Counted from the stretch's first letter, positions 34,011-43,573 are shown. The stretch is DNA of 64,000 bases from an uncultured Candidatus Saccharibacteria bacterium (GCA_938045445.1 CALIMM010000015.1:124001-188000), one strand, 5' to 3'. Made by a program: numbers and translations. The notes: generated by a model from the sequence alone, not told the origin.

Positions 34011-35096
34011 CTACGCTGTTGCGACCGCCTCTGCTTGCTCCTTGGGCGGTTCGAGGGCGTATGTGGCTTTGGCAACGCGCTTGAAGAGCGGTTTGCTTTG
34101 GAGGTTGAGGAGGATGGTGGTCTCCTTGACCTGGCGGCTCTTGAGAACGCGCTTAACGATCTCGTCGCGGTGCAATGGGCCACCCTCGTCGCGCAAGATA
34201 CCGGCAATGATGTCAGCTACAGTGCCTTGGCTATAGCCCCAGATGTCGAGCGCATAAATGCCACGGCCGATGAGGATGAAGCGCTTGTCTTTGATGAGCT
34301 CGTTGTGGATGGCTTGCTTGGTGACGTTGCGGCGCTTGAAGGTGCTCTCCTTGATGCGCTGGGCGATCTCGCTAAAGTGCAGTGGCTTGCCTTCGTCTAG
34401 CAGGACGACATAGATCTTGTCGCGGATGTTCTTGGGATTAACAGTTGGCCACTTACTCAGGCCCCACATATCTTTGAGGTGGGCCAGCTGGGTAGAAAGG
34501 CTGGCCAGGCCGCGCACTTGGTTGGGGTTCTCGTAGGTGAGTTGGTCATGCAGCGCTTCGAGGCTGATAGGTGCACCATGCTGCTTAATAGCGGCAACGA
34601 TCTCATCCACGCGGCTTCGCACTGCCTTCTCATCGCCGTATTCGGCAATGGCCAGGCCTTGGTGGTATTTGTCGGTCTCGTTGATGGGGGTGAGGCGGGC
34701 CGAGACTTCGCCAATGAAGGCAATATGGGCACGCTGCTGCACCGTGGGTGTCTCGACGTCTAGCAGGCGCTGTGTGATGTCTGAGACGCGCCCCACGCGG
34801 CCATTCTCGGAGAGGTCGCGGATGATGAGACGCTCGGCGTCGTGCAGGCCCTCTAGCTCGCCTGCTTCGGCGGCAAGCTTGAGGCGCACCACGATAGCCT
34901 TCTCGAGCTGGCGGACGCGCTCGCGCGTAATGCCGAGCAGCTCGCCGATCTGCTCGAGCGTTTCGCGGCGCTCTTTGAGGCCAAAGCGACGCACGATGAT
35001 CTCGCGCTCGCGGTCGTGTTCTTCGCCGACTGCATCAAGGATGGTAGCGATCGACGCGGCAAAAATTTCGGTTGGTTGTTTGGTTGTTTGGTTCAT
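34011..35096 (-). CDS. Sigma-70 region 4 fused to HARE-HTH domains (RpoE-delta-like)
   Basis: 361 aa. Residues about 28-75 (EREIIVRRFGLKERRETLEQIGELLGITRERVRQLEKAI) match sigma-70 region 4, which binds -35 DNA. Region 2 is absent, so it cannot open promoters alone. The C-terminal half holds two winged-helix HARE units (IRDKIYVVLLDEGKPLHFSEIAQRI... and IIAGILRDEGGPLHRDEIVKRV...), as in the RNA polymerase delta subunit. Probably an RNA polymerase-associated regulator. Start 35096 has GGAG 9 nt upstream; 35111 is an alternative. Confidence 0.8.
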   Translation of the reverse strand: MNQTTKQPTEIFAASIATILDAVGEEHDREREIIVRRFGLKERRETLEQIGELLGITRERVRQLEKAIVVRLKLAAEAGELEGLHDAERLIIRDLSENGRVGRVSDITQRLLDVETPTVQQRAHIAFIGEVSARLTPINETDKYHQGLAIAEYGDEKAVRSRVDEIVAAIKQHGAPISLEALHDQLTYENPNQVRGLASLSTQLAHLKDMWGLSKWPTVNPKNIRDKIYVVLLDEGKPLHFSEIAQRIKESTFKRRNVTKQAIHNELIKDKRFILIGRGIYALDIWGYSQGTVADIIAGILRDEGGPLHRDEIVKRVLKSRQVKETTILLNLQSKPLFKRVAKATYALEPPKEQAEAVATA

Positions 35097-35322
35097 GATT
35101 CGGTTCTCCATTTCCTTCTCAGTTGTTTGCGAATGCCCACTCGCACTTCTTACATTTGATTATAGAATAATAGGTGATATAAGTCAATCGTTTCATCATA
35201 GAACTATTATAGCACACACTTTACGCTTATGGTAAACAATTTTTTGAGGCTTTTCATTTGCAAGTGATGTGGCGAGCATGACGGGGCAGTTGACGGGATC
35301 GCAGCAATGCAGGCTGGCATAG

Positions 35323-35356
35323 AAAAACCAGCGGCCAGTACAGAGGAGCCGCTGGT
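35323..35356 (-). terminator. Terminator of topA
   Basis: Stem ACCAGCGGC (35327-35335) / GCCGCTGGT (35348-35356); the minus strand continues into TTTTT. Confidence 0.88.
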
Positions 35357-35374
35357 ATATGAGAGGTCGCCGGG

Positions 35375-37750
35375 CTAGGCGGTGCGCTTCTTGCGTGTGG
35401 TGGTGGTGCGGGCTGCGGTCTTGCGCCGGCCGCGTTTGGGTGGTGCGGCGGCCAAGATTTCGCGGGCTTGCGCCTCATCCAGAGTTGTTGGATCGGTATC
35501 CTTGGGTACACGTGCGTTGGTCTTACCGTCAGTCACATATGGCCCCCAGCGTCCCTTGAGGATCTTGATAGTGCCAAAATCGGCAATGTGCTTCTCTGCC
35601 TCAGCCTTGAGCTTGGCGGCGTAGAGCACGCGAGCCTCAGCTTCGGTAATGTCGCGCGGGTCGTGCTCCTTCAGGCTGACGTAGAGCTTGCCTACCTGAA
35701 TGTACGGCCCAAAGCGCCCGACGTTTGCCTTGATGGTCTGACCATCCTCGGTGGTGCCAACAGTGCGCGGTAGTTCAAAGGCCTTGAGAGCTTGCTCGAG
35801 CGTGACGGTCTCGATGCGCTCACCCTTGGGGAGCGGCGCAAACTGTGGCTTGGTCGTCTTATCCTCGCTGCTACCTAGCTGGAGCATCGGCCCAAAGCGC
35901 CCAAAGCGGGCGAAGATCGGCTTGCCAGTCTTGGGGTGGGTACCAACCTCGCGGTGTGCGCCAACGGTGCTGCGGTCGATGTCGCCGGATTTTTCGATGA
36001 GCTCGTGGAAGGGCTCGTAAAATTGGCGCAGCATGGCATTGCGCGCGAGCTTACTGGCGGCGATGTCATCGAAATCGGTCTCGACGCGGGCGGTGAAGCC
36101 ATAGTCGATGATAGGGTCGAAATGGTCAGTGAGAAAGCCAGCAATTAGCTCCCCCGCTGGGGTAGGCAGTAGCTTGCCACGAGTGGCACCAGTTTTTTCT
36201 TGGACGATGCGACGAGTGACGACAGGGGTATTGTCGCTCGGTGTCTCACCGCTGCGCTCCAGGACGATGACATCACGTGGTTCGCCCTCGCTCTCGCCTC
36301 GCTCGGCATAGCCACGAGTCTGGATGGTGTTCATGATGGTGGCATAGGTGCTAGGCCGGCCAATGCCAAGCTCCTCAAGCTTCTTGACGAGCGTCCCCTC
36401 GGTATAGCGGGCTGGCGGGCGGGCAAAGACCTGCCGCGCCTCGGCCTGTGCGAGCTCGAGGGTGGTGTGCTGGCTAACTGATGGCAGGATGGTCGAATCC
36501 TTACCGCCATAGACACGCAAAAAGCCATCAAAAAGCACTGTCTGACCCTTAGCCTCAAAAACGAGCGTCTTCTCGGCCTTGAGCTGCGTGCTGTCGATAC
36601 TGATGGTAATGGTGGTGTTCTCTAGCTTCGCAGCGGCCATTTGGCTGGCCAGGGTGCGCCGGCGGATGAGGTCGTAGAGTTTTTGGTCGTAGCTACTGCC
36701 AGTGATGGATTCGCGGGCGATGTCGGTCGGGCGGATGGCCTCGTGAGCCTCTTGGGCACCAGCCGACTTCGTGGCGAAGGTGCGGCTGTGCGAATAGTCA
36801 GCGCCAAACTGCTGAGTAATATATGTGCGGCTGGCGGCAATGGCCTGGCGGCTGAGATTGACGCTATCGGTACGCATATAGGTGATGAGCCCCTCTTGGT
36901 AGAGCTTTTGGGCACTCGCCATGGTAGCGCGGCTGCCCATGCCGAGCTTGCTATTGGCCTCTTGCTGGAGGGTACTGGTGGTAAATGGCGCAGCCGGGTT
37001 GCGCGTGCTGGGCGTCTTGGTAATGTTGCTAACGGTGAAACGAGCGCCACTCAGCCCCGTCAAGAAGTCGTGGGCGGCTTGCTCGCTGTCAAAGCGCTGC
37101 TTGAGCTCAGCCTTGAGCTCCTCGCCATCTACGGCAAAGTGCGCCGTTACGCGGAATTGTGCACTACTCGCAAAGTCGCGAATCTCGCGCTCGCGCTCCA
37201 CGAGCAGGCGGACCGCTGGGCTTTGCACGCGGCCAGCCGATTTGCCGCCTGGCACCTTGCGCCACACCACAGGACTCAGCTCAAAGCCCACAATGCGGTC
37301 GAGGATCTGCCGTGCCTGCTGCGCCTCCACCAGCTGCATATCGACAGTGCGAGGTTGCTTGATAGCCGCCTCGATAGCGGGCTTGGTGATCTCATGGAAG
37401 GTAATGCGCTTGGTATGCTGCGGGTCTAGACCAAGCACTTCGCACAAGTGCCAGGCAATCGCCTCCCCTTCCCGGTCTTCATCGGTTGCGAGCCACACAT
37501 TATCCGCGCCAACCGCCTTGACGGCCTTCTTGAGCTCGGTGATGACCTTCTTCTTATCTGGATCGATCTCGTAGACGGTCTTGAAGTCATTCTTGATATC
37601 GATCGGCGGCTGTCCATCCTTGGTCTTCTTGGGGATGGCGCGAATGTGCCCTACGCTCGAGAGCACCTGATATTCCCCGCCCAGGTAGCGCTCAATTGTC
37701 TTGGCCTTGGCGGGGCTCTCGACGATGACTAGTTGTGTGTGTTTGCTCAT
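35375..37750 (-). CDS. topA: DNA topoisomerase I
   Basis: 791 aa. Relaxes negative supercoils. TOPRIM begins VIVESPAKAKTIERYLG; WLATDEDREGEAIAWHL supplies the acidic metal site; active Tyr in GLITYMRTDSVNLS. The C terminus carries FGRFGPMLQLG-type repeats rather than Cys4 zinc fingers, and ends in a Lys/Arg/Thr tail. Confidence 0.96.
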   Translation of the reverse strand: MSKHTQLVIVESPAKAKTIERYLGGEYQVLSSVGHIRAIPKKTKDGQPPIDIKNDFKTVYEIDPDKKKVITELKKAVKAVGADNVWLATDEDREGEAIAWHLCEVLGLDPQHTKRITFHEITKPAIEAAIKQPRTVDMQLVEAQQARQILDRIVGFELSPVVWRKVPGGKSAGRVQSPAVRLLVEREREIRDFASSAQFRVTAHFAVDGEELKAELKQRFDSEQAAHDFLTGLSGARFTVSNITKTPSTRNPAAPFTTSTLQQEANSKLGMGSRATMASAQKLYQEGLITYMRTDSVNLSRQAIAASRTYITQQFGADYSHSRTFATKSAGAQEAHEAIRPTDIARESITGSSYDQKLYDLIRRRTLASQMAAAKLENTTITISIDSTQLKAEKTLVFEAKGQTVLFDGFLRVYGGKDSTILPSVSQHTTLELAQAEARQVFARPPARYTEGTLVKKLEELGIGRPSTYATIMNTIQTRGYAERGESEGEPRDVIVLERSGETPSDNTPVVTRRIVQEKTGATRGKLLPTPAGELIAGFLTDHFDPIIDYGFTARVETDFDDIAASKLARNAMLRQFYEPFHELIEKSGDIDRSTVGAHREVGTHPKTGKPIFARFGRFGPMLQLGSSEDKTTKPQFAPLPKGERIETVTLEQALKAFELPRTVGTTEDGQTIKANVGRFGPYIQVGKLYVSLKEHDPRDITEAEARVLYAAKLKAEAEKHIADFGTIKILKGRWGPYVTDGKTNARVPKDTDPTTLDEAQAREILAAAPPKRGRRKTAARTTTTRKKRTA

Positions 37751-38037
37751 TGATTATCTACTCGCTTGTTAGTTATAGTTATATGCTTGCTATTAACCTA
37801 TCTAATCAAGCGCCTATGATACCGCAAAGTAGAATGGAATGCAAATGGGGTGCATCTTGAGCCGCAACACTTCACCATCAACTCTCTGGACAACTCACTG
37901 CACAAGAAAATATATGGAGGTTAGTTCGGATACCCTCTCCCCCTCCCTGGCTTATAGGCAGGGGTATTGCTGATAGTGTGGAAATATATAAGAAGCCTGG
38001 CTGCCAATAAAGAATGCTGCACGAATCATCAATCGCA
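37751..38037. other. Intergenic with repeat fragment
   Basis: 37902-37920 carries the ACAAGAAAATATATGGAGG fragment of the dispersed repeat. CCCTGG..TTATAGG..CAGGGG near 37949-37965 is a small hairpin. No gene. Confidence 0.45.
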
Positions 38038-38739
38038 TTACCCACGCACGCGGCGTTTGCGACGCATACGGGTGCGAGGTTGCTGTGGTGAGGTGTTTGC
38101 TGCTGGAGTGGTTGAGCTATAATCTTCGGCTTTGGCATAGTGGCCAGTGAGATAGTCCTTCGCAGCGGCAATACCAAGGACAGTACCTACAGCAAACGAC
38201 CCTAGTGCTGCTACACCAGCATAACGCTCAAGCTTACTACCCTCAGGAGCGAGCGACTTGAGAAAATAGGCAGCAATTGCTATATTATCTGCTGCCATAC
38301 TGAACTTGCCGGATTTTGGCGTACGGAAGGCTTCATCATTTGTGAGACCATGATAGATGGTTGCGCTAGCATTAACGGCATTCTTAGTGGCAATTGTTGC
38401 TAAAACTGATTTGGGTACAATATAGAGCTTGCCTGCTATTATACCAATCACTGCCATACCGAATTTGTCGCAAAAAGCATCAAACCCTGCACCAAAGTCA
38501 CTTTCTTGGCGAAGACGTCGTGCCGCTGGGCCATCTGCTGAGTCACATGCACGACCACCAAGTATCATGAGTGCGCCAATGACTTGGCCGGTCTTATCAT
38601 TTTCCCTTGTAGCGGTGTCAAATTTCTGAGCACCGGCAGCTACTAACCCTAGCCCAGTAGCCGAGATGGCATTTGGCACAGTAGGAATATCTCTCATGTG
38701 ATATTCGCGTTGTCTTGGGGGCTGCTCTGCTGTCGCCAT
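38038..38739 (-). CDS. CDP-alcohol phosphatidyltransferase family protein
   Basis: 233 aa. The exact family signature is present: D(x2)DG(x2)AR(x8)G(x3)D(x3)D in RACDSADGPAARR...GAGFDAFCDK. Transfers a phosphatidyl group from CDP-diacylglycerol to an alcohol (for example glycerol phosphate or inositol phosphate). The rest has several hydrophobic helices. Ends in a KRR-rich tail. An A/T-rich promoter with TACTAT just before the ATG suggests a near-leaderless start. Confidence 0.85.
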   Translation of the reverse strand: MATAEQPPRQREYHMRDIPTVPNAISATGLGLVAAGAQKFDTATRENDKTGQVIGALMILGGRACDSADGPAARRLRQESDFGAGFDAFCDKFGMAVIGIIAGKLYIVPKSVLATIATKNAVNASATIYHGLTNDEAFRTPKSGKFSMAADNIAIAAYFLKSLAPEGSKLERYAGVAALGSFAVGTVLGIAAAKDYLTGHYAKAEDYSSTTPAANTSPQQPRTRMRRKRRVRG

Positions 38740-38763
38740 AGTATATAGTACTGTACCATAATA

Positions 38764-39642
38764 CTAAGCCAATGTCCACTGGTTGGCACCAAGTGAGCGG
38801 ATAACGCCGTTAATCTCCAGCATTGTCAGGGCAATGGTAAACTCGCTGATGGGTGTGCCTAGGCGGCGCTGCATTTCTTCGCCGTCGCGCAGGCCTTGGC
38901 GCAGTAGCTTGATAATGGCGGCCTCGAGCGGTGTATTACCCAGCGGCAGAGTGGCATTCTCGCTCTGCTGGCGTTGGGGCGGTGTGATGGTCATGACGGC
39001 GAGAACATCGGCTGGGCTGGTGGCGGGCAACGCGCCTTGCTTGAGGAGATTGTTGCAGCCCTGTGAGAGTGGGCTGGTGATGTTGCCCGGCACCGCAAAG
39101 ACGTCCTTGCCTTGCTCGAGTGCGTGGGCAGCAGTGTTAAGTGTGCCACTGCGCTCGGCTGCCTCGGTGATGACGACGACGTCGGCTAGGCCAGCGACGA
39201 GGCGGTTGCGCTCGAGGAAGCTCCAGCTGCCAAAGCGGTAGCCATCCCCCGCCAGGTGCTCCGACACCACTGCCCCACCCTTGGCCACGATATCACCCGC
39301 AAGCGCAGTATGATTGGCCGGATAGATCCGTGGCAAGCCATTGCCCAGCACAGCGATCGTCGTGCCACCCACCGCCACACAGGCCTGGTGCGCAATGCTG
39401 TCAATCCCAAGGGCGAGCCCGCTGATGATGATCACCCCTTGGCGGGTCAGCTCGCGGGCGAACTGCTCCGTCACTTCCCGACCATAGCGTGTGGGCCGGC
39501 GCGACCCAACGATTGCCACGCTGGGGCGGCGCTCCTCGGGCAGTGTACCGAGATAGTGAATCTGCTGCGGTGGCTTGGCAATATGGCAGAGTGGATTGAG
39601 ATATTGGTGGGCTTGTGGTGTGGTGTGATTGATCTGTTGCAT
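38764..39642 (-). CDS. dprA: DNA processing protein DprA
   Basis: 292 aa. Rossmann core with AIVGSRRPTRYGREV, ISGLALGIDSIAH, LGNGLPRIYPANH and ERNRLVAGLADVVVITEA; a C-terminal winged helix (residues about 225-290). Loads RecA on single strands during natural transformation. The ATG at 39642 is favoured; a TTG at 39675 lies in the -35 palindrome. Shares a divergent promoter region with the RNA gene. Confidence 0.92.
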   Translation of the reverse strand: MQQINHTTPQAHQYLNPLCHIAKPPQQIHYLGTLPEERRPSVAIVGSRRPTRYGREVTEQFARELTRQGVIIISGLALGIDSIAHQACVAVGGTTIAVLGNGLPRIYPANHTALAGDIVAKGGAVVSEHLAGDGYRFGSWSFLERNRLVAGLADVVVITEAAERSGTLNTAAHALEQGKDVFAVPGNITSPLSQGCNNLLKQGALPATSPADVLAVMTITPPQRQQSENATLPLGNTPLEAAIIKLLRQGLRDGEEMQRRLGTPISEFTIALTMLEINGVIRSLGANQWTLA

Positions 39643-39660
39643 AATTTGTGCTGAAAAGTG

Positions 39661-39689
39661 TTGACATTTTGTCAAGCGGGTGCTAGTAT
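39661..39689 (+). promoter_or_regulatory. Strong promoter of the structured RNA gene, with palindromic -35
   Basis: TTGACA (39661-39666), exactly 17 nt, TAGTAT (39684-39689). The -35 is half of the perfect inverted repeat TTGACATTTTGTCAA (39661-39675), whose other half is a TTGACA facing dprA. Confidence 0.82.
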
Positions 39690-39695
39690 CATAAG

Positions 39696-39975
39696 TGATT
39701 GATTGAGCGCAAGCTCGTTCAAGTACCTTATACCCCCTATTTTAACATAGTTACCCCAGTGTTTTCACGAAGGTAACGTGTTAGGTTGCACACAATCTGT
39801 GCTGTAGTTATCTACCCTCCACTGCAGCACCGTTAGACAGGGTTGTGTGCTTACTAACCCCTTTGTCCAGCGGATCTCGTATGTGTGAGTAGATCACGTA
39901 TACCCTGATTGGGTGGGACGAAGGGCAAACCAAGCGCTCATAGTGATGCCCACCCTTACTATGAGCGCTTTTTTG
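39696..39975 (+). ncRNA. Unidentified structured RNA gene, about 280 nt
   Basis: Bounded by a consensus promoter and a 13-bp terminator. Helices: GAGC-GCAA-GCTC near 39704-39715; GTTACC / GGTAAC (39750-39777); a rod GTTAG/CTAAC, GCACACAA (39788-39795) / TTGTGTGC (39843-39850), GTGCTG (39799-39804) / CAGCAC (39825-39830); and CCCTTTGTCC (39859-39868) / GGACGAAGGG (39916-39925) enclosing two small hairpins. I do not find the RNase P, tmRNA or SRP RNA core sequences. A 6S-like rod is possible but unproven. Confidence 0.75.
39932..39974 (+). terminator. Terminator of the structured RNA gene
   Basis: Perfect 13-bp stem 39932-39944 / 39958-39970, then a T run to 39974. Confidence 0.93.
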
Positions 39976-40058
39976 TTGGGGTGAGTTGGTGATGGTCTAC
40001 TCTTGCAGGGGCTATTTTTTAAGCTGATATACTTTGGCATGCATAGAGGAGTTATGAA

Positions 40059-40373
40059 TTGCTTTGGTTTGTGACATGCGCTACCAAGGCAAAGGTAGCT
40101 GGTATCTGTGGTAGTGGCCACGATCCTGGCGGATTTGCCCTGCTTGTAGAACTTACTGCAGGGACTGTGAGACTTACATGTAAAGGTTTAATAAAAGGCC
40201 TTCTCCGCGTTGCTACGCTCTCTGGCGCAGTATACAATACCTTGTGTGTTGATAATTTTTCACCCTCAACTACATACTTCTCAATGAGAAAAACGAGCAT
40301 CGAGAAGTATAGTTGCTATAGCAACATTGTGGCTTGCGATGGGCGCACGTATGTGCGCGTCACAGACAAGTAG
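40059..40373 (+). CDS. Small hypothetical protein, TTG start
   Basis: 104 aa with six Cys, beta-rich (VKLTCKGLIKG..., DGRTYVRVTDK). TATACT at 40028-40033 and GAGGAG at 40046-40051, 7 nt before the TTG. A nearer ATG at 40054 gives only six codons (MNCFGL). No family recognised. 40374-40703 holds nothing else but the next promoter. Confidence 0.5.
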   Translation: MLWFVTCATKAKVAGICGSGHDPGGFALLVELTAGTVRLTCKGLIKGLLRVATLSGAVYNTLCVDNFSPSTTYFSMRKTSIEKYSCYSNIVACDGRTYVRVTDK

Positions 40374-40703
40374 AGGTGCAAGCTGAAACGCTATGTGATT
40401 GACACACGCTTACACCAGGCATACCTATATAGCCCAGCACGCACAAAATCTATGACTGAACAATACTTTTCACCATGTTTTCCTCTGTTATTGCGCAGTG
40501 AACTTGTTTTTTGTTCAAGTAGGCGATGAGCGAGAGGGGTGTTTGCTATTACTATGATAATACGTACCAGAGTTTGACTATTATATTGATTGCTTTTACT
40601 TGTTCAGCGTGATACTGGGCGATGTAAATATATTAAACTACTTATATTAAACTACTTTGCTAAATTTGTATTTAGTCCCGCAAAGCGCTATAATGGCCAA
40701 ACC

Positions 40704-41900
40704 ATGACAGAAATGGCAGTTCGAGAACATAATTCTCATTCATGTTCGCCTCGCCCCGGGACGCGAATGGAGCGTCTGCAACTCCAGCGGGAGAAGAAAA
40801 CGAATTTGGGCAAAAAGGTAATTAGTGCAGTGGTAGGCGCAACAATTGGCTGCATGCCAATGGCTGGTGTGGTCTATGCCAAGCATGCTCAGCACGAGGC
40901 GCGGCGGCCATATGAGCCACTGCCGCCGTGTATGGCAGTTGGCCAGCCTTCGTCGCTTGACCTCACGCAGCCTGAGACGGTAGCCCAGCGCTCACCGGTG
41001 GGCATAGCTGAAGCGTTGGGCAATCGCGAGTCGCTGGAGCAGCAAAAGCAGGAGGCTCTGCAAGCAGTGCAGCACTCCATCGTCAAGATAGAAGCTCATT
41101 CTCATAATATGGCGGAGGCAGGCAGCGTGGATATCACTGGCAGTGGCTACATCATAGCAATGCCAAATGGCAAACCGATGGTGATGACGGCTGCCCATGT
41201 GGTGTCTAATAAATATACTATTCGCCAAGCCGACATCACCTTCCAAACAACTGACGGCCAGACTCATAAGATACAAAAAGGCTGCCATAATGGCGAAGCA
41301 CCGCCCGAAGGCCAGTGGAGCTCTGGCATGCCTGATGTAGCGGCACTGAGGCCGCGTGATGAGCTGCCAGGTAGCTCATCACTCCAGCTTGCAACAGATG
41401 AGGAGATAGCGGCAGCGACACAGGCTGGCCAGCCATTCTTTGCGGTGGGCTTCCCTGCTAATGCGCCGGTGGAGTGGGGGCAACCGATCGCCACGCCACA
41501 GGTCGATGTGCTCCTCCCTGCTGGGCAGCGTGGGGCTAATGGCAAGATGGTCGTGATCTCGGGCCTTGAGCGGTCGGCTAAAGACGCAAATGATGTTGAC
41601 GGGCTAGATGATGCAGTTTTGCCTGGTATGTCGGGCGGTGTGGTTGTTGTACGCACTCCATCTGGCGAGATGAAGGTTGTTGGGATGGTGCAAGCAGTAG
41701 CTCAGCCAGCAACGGCGGTTGAGCTCAGTGCGTATGGCATTAAAGATGACCCAGAGACAGTGCGCGCATATGAGCCGCGCATTGCCTATCTTGGGAGCAT
41801 CACAGAGATGCAAGAAGCGTTTACGAGCCTACAAGCAGAAGACGAGTGGTCGGCAACGAGAGTAATAATGTACCTTGGTGCGGTCTTTCACGAAGATTAG
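40704..41900 (+). CDS. Exported trypsin-like serine protease
   Basis: 398 aa. Basic N terminus, then one hydrophobic segment at about 38-58 acting as signal anchor. The catalytic triad is H165 (MTAAHVV), D211 (PDVAAL) and S310 (PGMSGG), with GSGYII before the His. Chymotrypsin fold, outside the cytoplasm. Promoter TTGTAT, 17 nt, TATAAT (40689-40694); the ATG follows 9 nt later. Target unknown; a role in envelope or host-protein cleavage is inference. Confidence 0.85.
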   Translation: MTEMAVREHNSHSCSPRPGTRMERLQLQREKKTNLGKKVISAVVGATIGCMPMAGVVYAKHAQHEARRPYEPLPPCMAVGQPSSLDLTQPETVAQRSPVGIAEALGNRESLEQQKQEALQAVQHSIVKIEAHSHNMAEAGSVDITGSGYIIAMPNGKPMVMTAAHVVSNKYTIRQADITFQTTDGQTHKIQKGCHNGEAPPEGQWSSGMPDVAALRPRDELPGSSSLQLATDEEIAAATQAGQPFFAVGFPANAPVEWGQPIATPQVDVLLPAGQRGANGKMVVISGLERSAKDANDVDGLDDAVLPGMSGGVVVVRTPSGEMKVVGMVQAVAQPATAVELSAYGIKDDPETVRAYEPRIAYLGSITEMQEAFTSLQAEDEWSATRVIMYLGAVFHED

Positions 41901-41956
41901 CTTAGAAGGCCATAGAAGGTGAAGCTCTACCTTATTCTGTGCTATACTAAATCACT

Positions 41957-43015
41957 ATGAAACATCTCTGGCATTCTCATCACCCTTTTCGTATTTTTTG
42001 GTTTTCGGCACTGCTAACGGTGCTGCTGGGTGGGGCGGTCTTTGGCTATTTGGGGACGAGCGGTTTGTGGGTGTTTGCCATCCTGGTGCTGCTGGAGGTG
42101 ACCTTCAGCTTTGATAACGCCATCATCAATAGCCGCGTCTTGGCAACCCTAAGCCCCTTCTGGCAAAAGATCTTCCTGACGGTGGGGATCTTTATTGCGG
42201 TGTTTGTGGTGCGATTTGTGCTGCCGATTGTGATTGTGATGATTGCCGCCCACCTGGGGTTTGGCGATGTGGTGCAGCTTGCTCTACACGACCCAGCCCG
42301 CTACGGCCAGGTGCTACACCACGCTGCGCCGATGATCGATGCCTTTGGCGGTGCCTTCCTTTTGATGATTGGTATTCACTACTTTATGGATCGGCGCAAA
42401 ACCACCCACTGGCTTAAGGGTGAATCCTGGCTGGCCCGGGCGGGGCGGTTCGAAAATCTCAAAATCTGCCTAATGCTGAGCGTGGCAGTGGCGCTGTACT
42501 TTACGGTGGCGCCGGAGTACCAAACCATCGTGCTGATATCGAGTATTTTGGGGATTCTGCTGCATATTGGTATAGAGCTGTTTGGCTCGTTCTTCCACGA
42601 TGATGAGCACGGCGCGGCGCACCAAGCCGGTGCCCAGGTGGGCTGGGCGGCTTTTGCCAGCTTCCTCTACCTTGAGGTGCTGGATGCTAGCTTTAGCTTT
42701 GATGGTGTGATTGGGGCCTTTGCTATTACCACTAGCCTACTGCTGATTATCGCGGGCCTGGGTGTGGGGGCAATCTGGGTGCGAGCGCTGACGGTGTATT
42801 TGATGCGGGCTGGCACCCTAACCCAGTACCGCTACCTTGAGCACGGTGCCCACTGGGCGATTATGGCTCTGGGCGCCATGATGTACATTAAGCTCTACCA
42901 GGTGGAGCCACCAGAGTGGATTACCGGGAGCATTGGCCTAGTGTTTATTGTGACGGCTATCTGCTCGAGCATGTACGAAAAGCGCCGGCTGGCCCGGCGG
43001 CAGCAGGCACAGTAG
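41957..43015 (+). CDS. DUF475/TerC-superfamily membrane protein
   Basis: 352 aa, about nine membrane helices. Two inverted-repeat acidic motifs, EVTFSFDNAIIN near 47-58 and LDASFSFDGVIGAF near 240, are the TerC/DUF475 metal-site signatures. TerC members export Mn2+ or load it onto exported enzymes. TATACT (41943-41948) ends 8 nt before the ATG: leaderless. Stops 2 bp from the convergent Fur-family gene. Confidence 0.9.
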   Translation: MKHLWHSHHPFRIFWFSALLTVLLGGAVFGYLGTSGLWVFAILVLLEVTFSFDNAIINSRVLATLSPFWQKIFLTVGIFIAVFVVRFVLPIVIVMIAAHLGFGDVVQLALHDPARYGQVLHHAAPMIDAFGGAFLLMIGIHYFMDRRKTTHWLKGESWLARAGRFENLKICLMLSVAVALYFTVAPEYQTIVLISSILGILLHIGIELFGSFFHDDEHGAAHQAGAQVGWAAFASFLYLEVLDASFSFDGVIGAFAITTSLLLIIAGLGVGAIWVRALTVYLMRAGTLTQYRYLEHGAHWAIMALGAMMYIKLYQVEPPEWITGSIGLVFIVTAICSSMYEKRRLARRQQAQ

Positions 43016-43017
43016 GG

Positions 43018-43542
43018 CTAGCGGGGGTTGCCTTCTTCGGCGCCGTGTGCGTGCCCGCGGGTATGCGTATGGGTGCTGGCACTATGCTGGCAGCGCGGGC
43101 AGATACCACTAAGCGCAACGCTATGCTGGCCTAGGCTATAGCCGTGGCTCCTGGCGGCGGCTTGCAGGGCGGCCTCCAGCTCTGGTGTGGCCACATCCTG
43201 GTGTGCGCCACACATCGTACAGGTAATATGGTGGTGGTGCGGCCGGAAGGGCTCTGCCAGGCTAATGTACGGTGTCCAGCCGCGCATGTGCACGGTGGTA
43301 ATGCCAATACGCTCGAATACCTGCAGCGCCCGGTAGACACTAGCACGGTTGCAGCGTGGCGTAGCGGCTGTAGGCTGGGAGCTACCTGCGGCCGGCGCGG
43401 CGGTGGCCCGCTCGGCGATGTAGGCCCGCCTAAGCGGCTCATCGGCCTGCTGCAGCACACGCAGGACTGCCAGGCGCGGTGCGGTAATGCTATAGCCATG
43501 GTGGCGTAGATGCTGGGTGATGGGGGTGGTAGTGACTGCCAT
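43018..43542 (-). CDS. Fur-family metalloregulator
   Basis: 174 aa. Winged helix (TAPRLAVLRVLQQADEPLRRAYIAERA...NRASVYRALQVFERIGI), then the metal region PHHHHITCTMCGAHQD and a second pair CPRC. It ends in a His-rich tail (STHTHTRGHAHG). An Ala/Pro insert sits between the wing helices. Metal (Zn, Fe or Mn) cannot be fixed from sequence; the CobW and TerC neighbours suggest Zn/Mn. Start 43542 with a -10-like TACTAT upstream. Confidence 0.88.
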   Translation of the reverse strand: MAVTTTPITQHLRHHGYSITAPRLAVLRVLQQADEPLRRAYIAERATAAPAAGSSQPTAATPRCNRASVYRALQVFERIGITTVHMRGWTPYISLAEPFRPHHHHITCTMCGAHQDVATPELEAALQAAARSHGYSLGQHSVALSGICPRCQHSASTHTHTRGHAHGAEEGNPR

Positions 43543-43573
43543 ACTAGCTTTTATAGTAGCGCATGGGCCGTTT

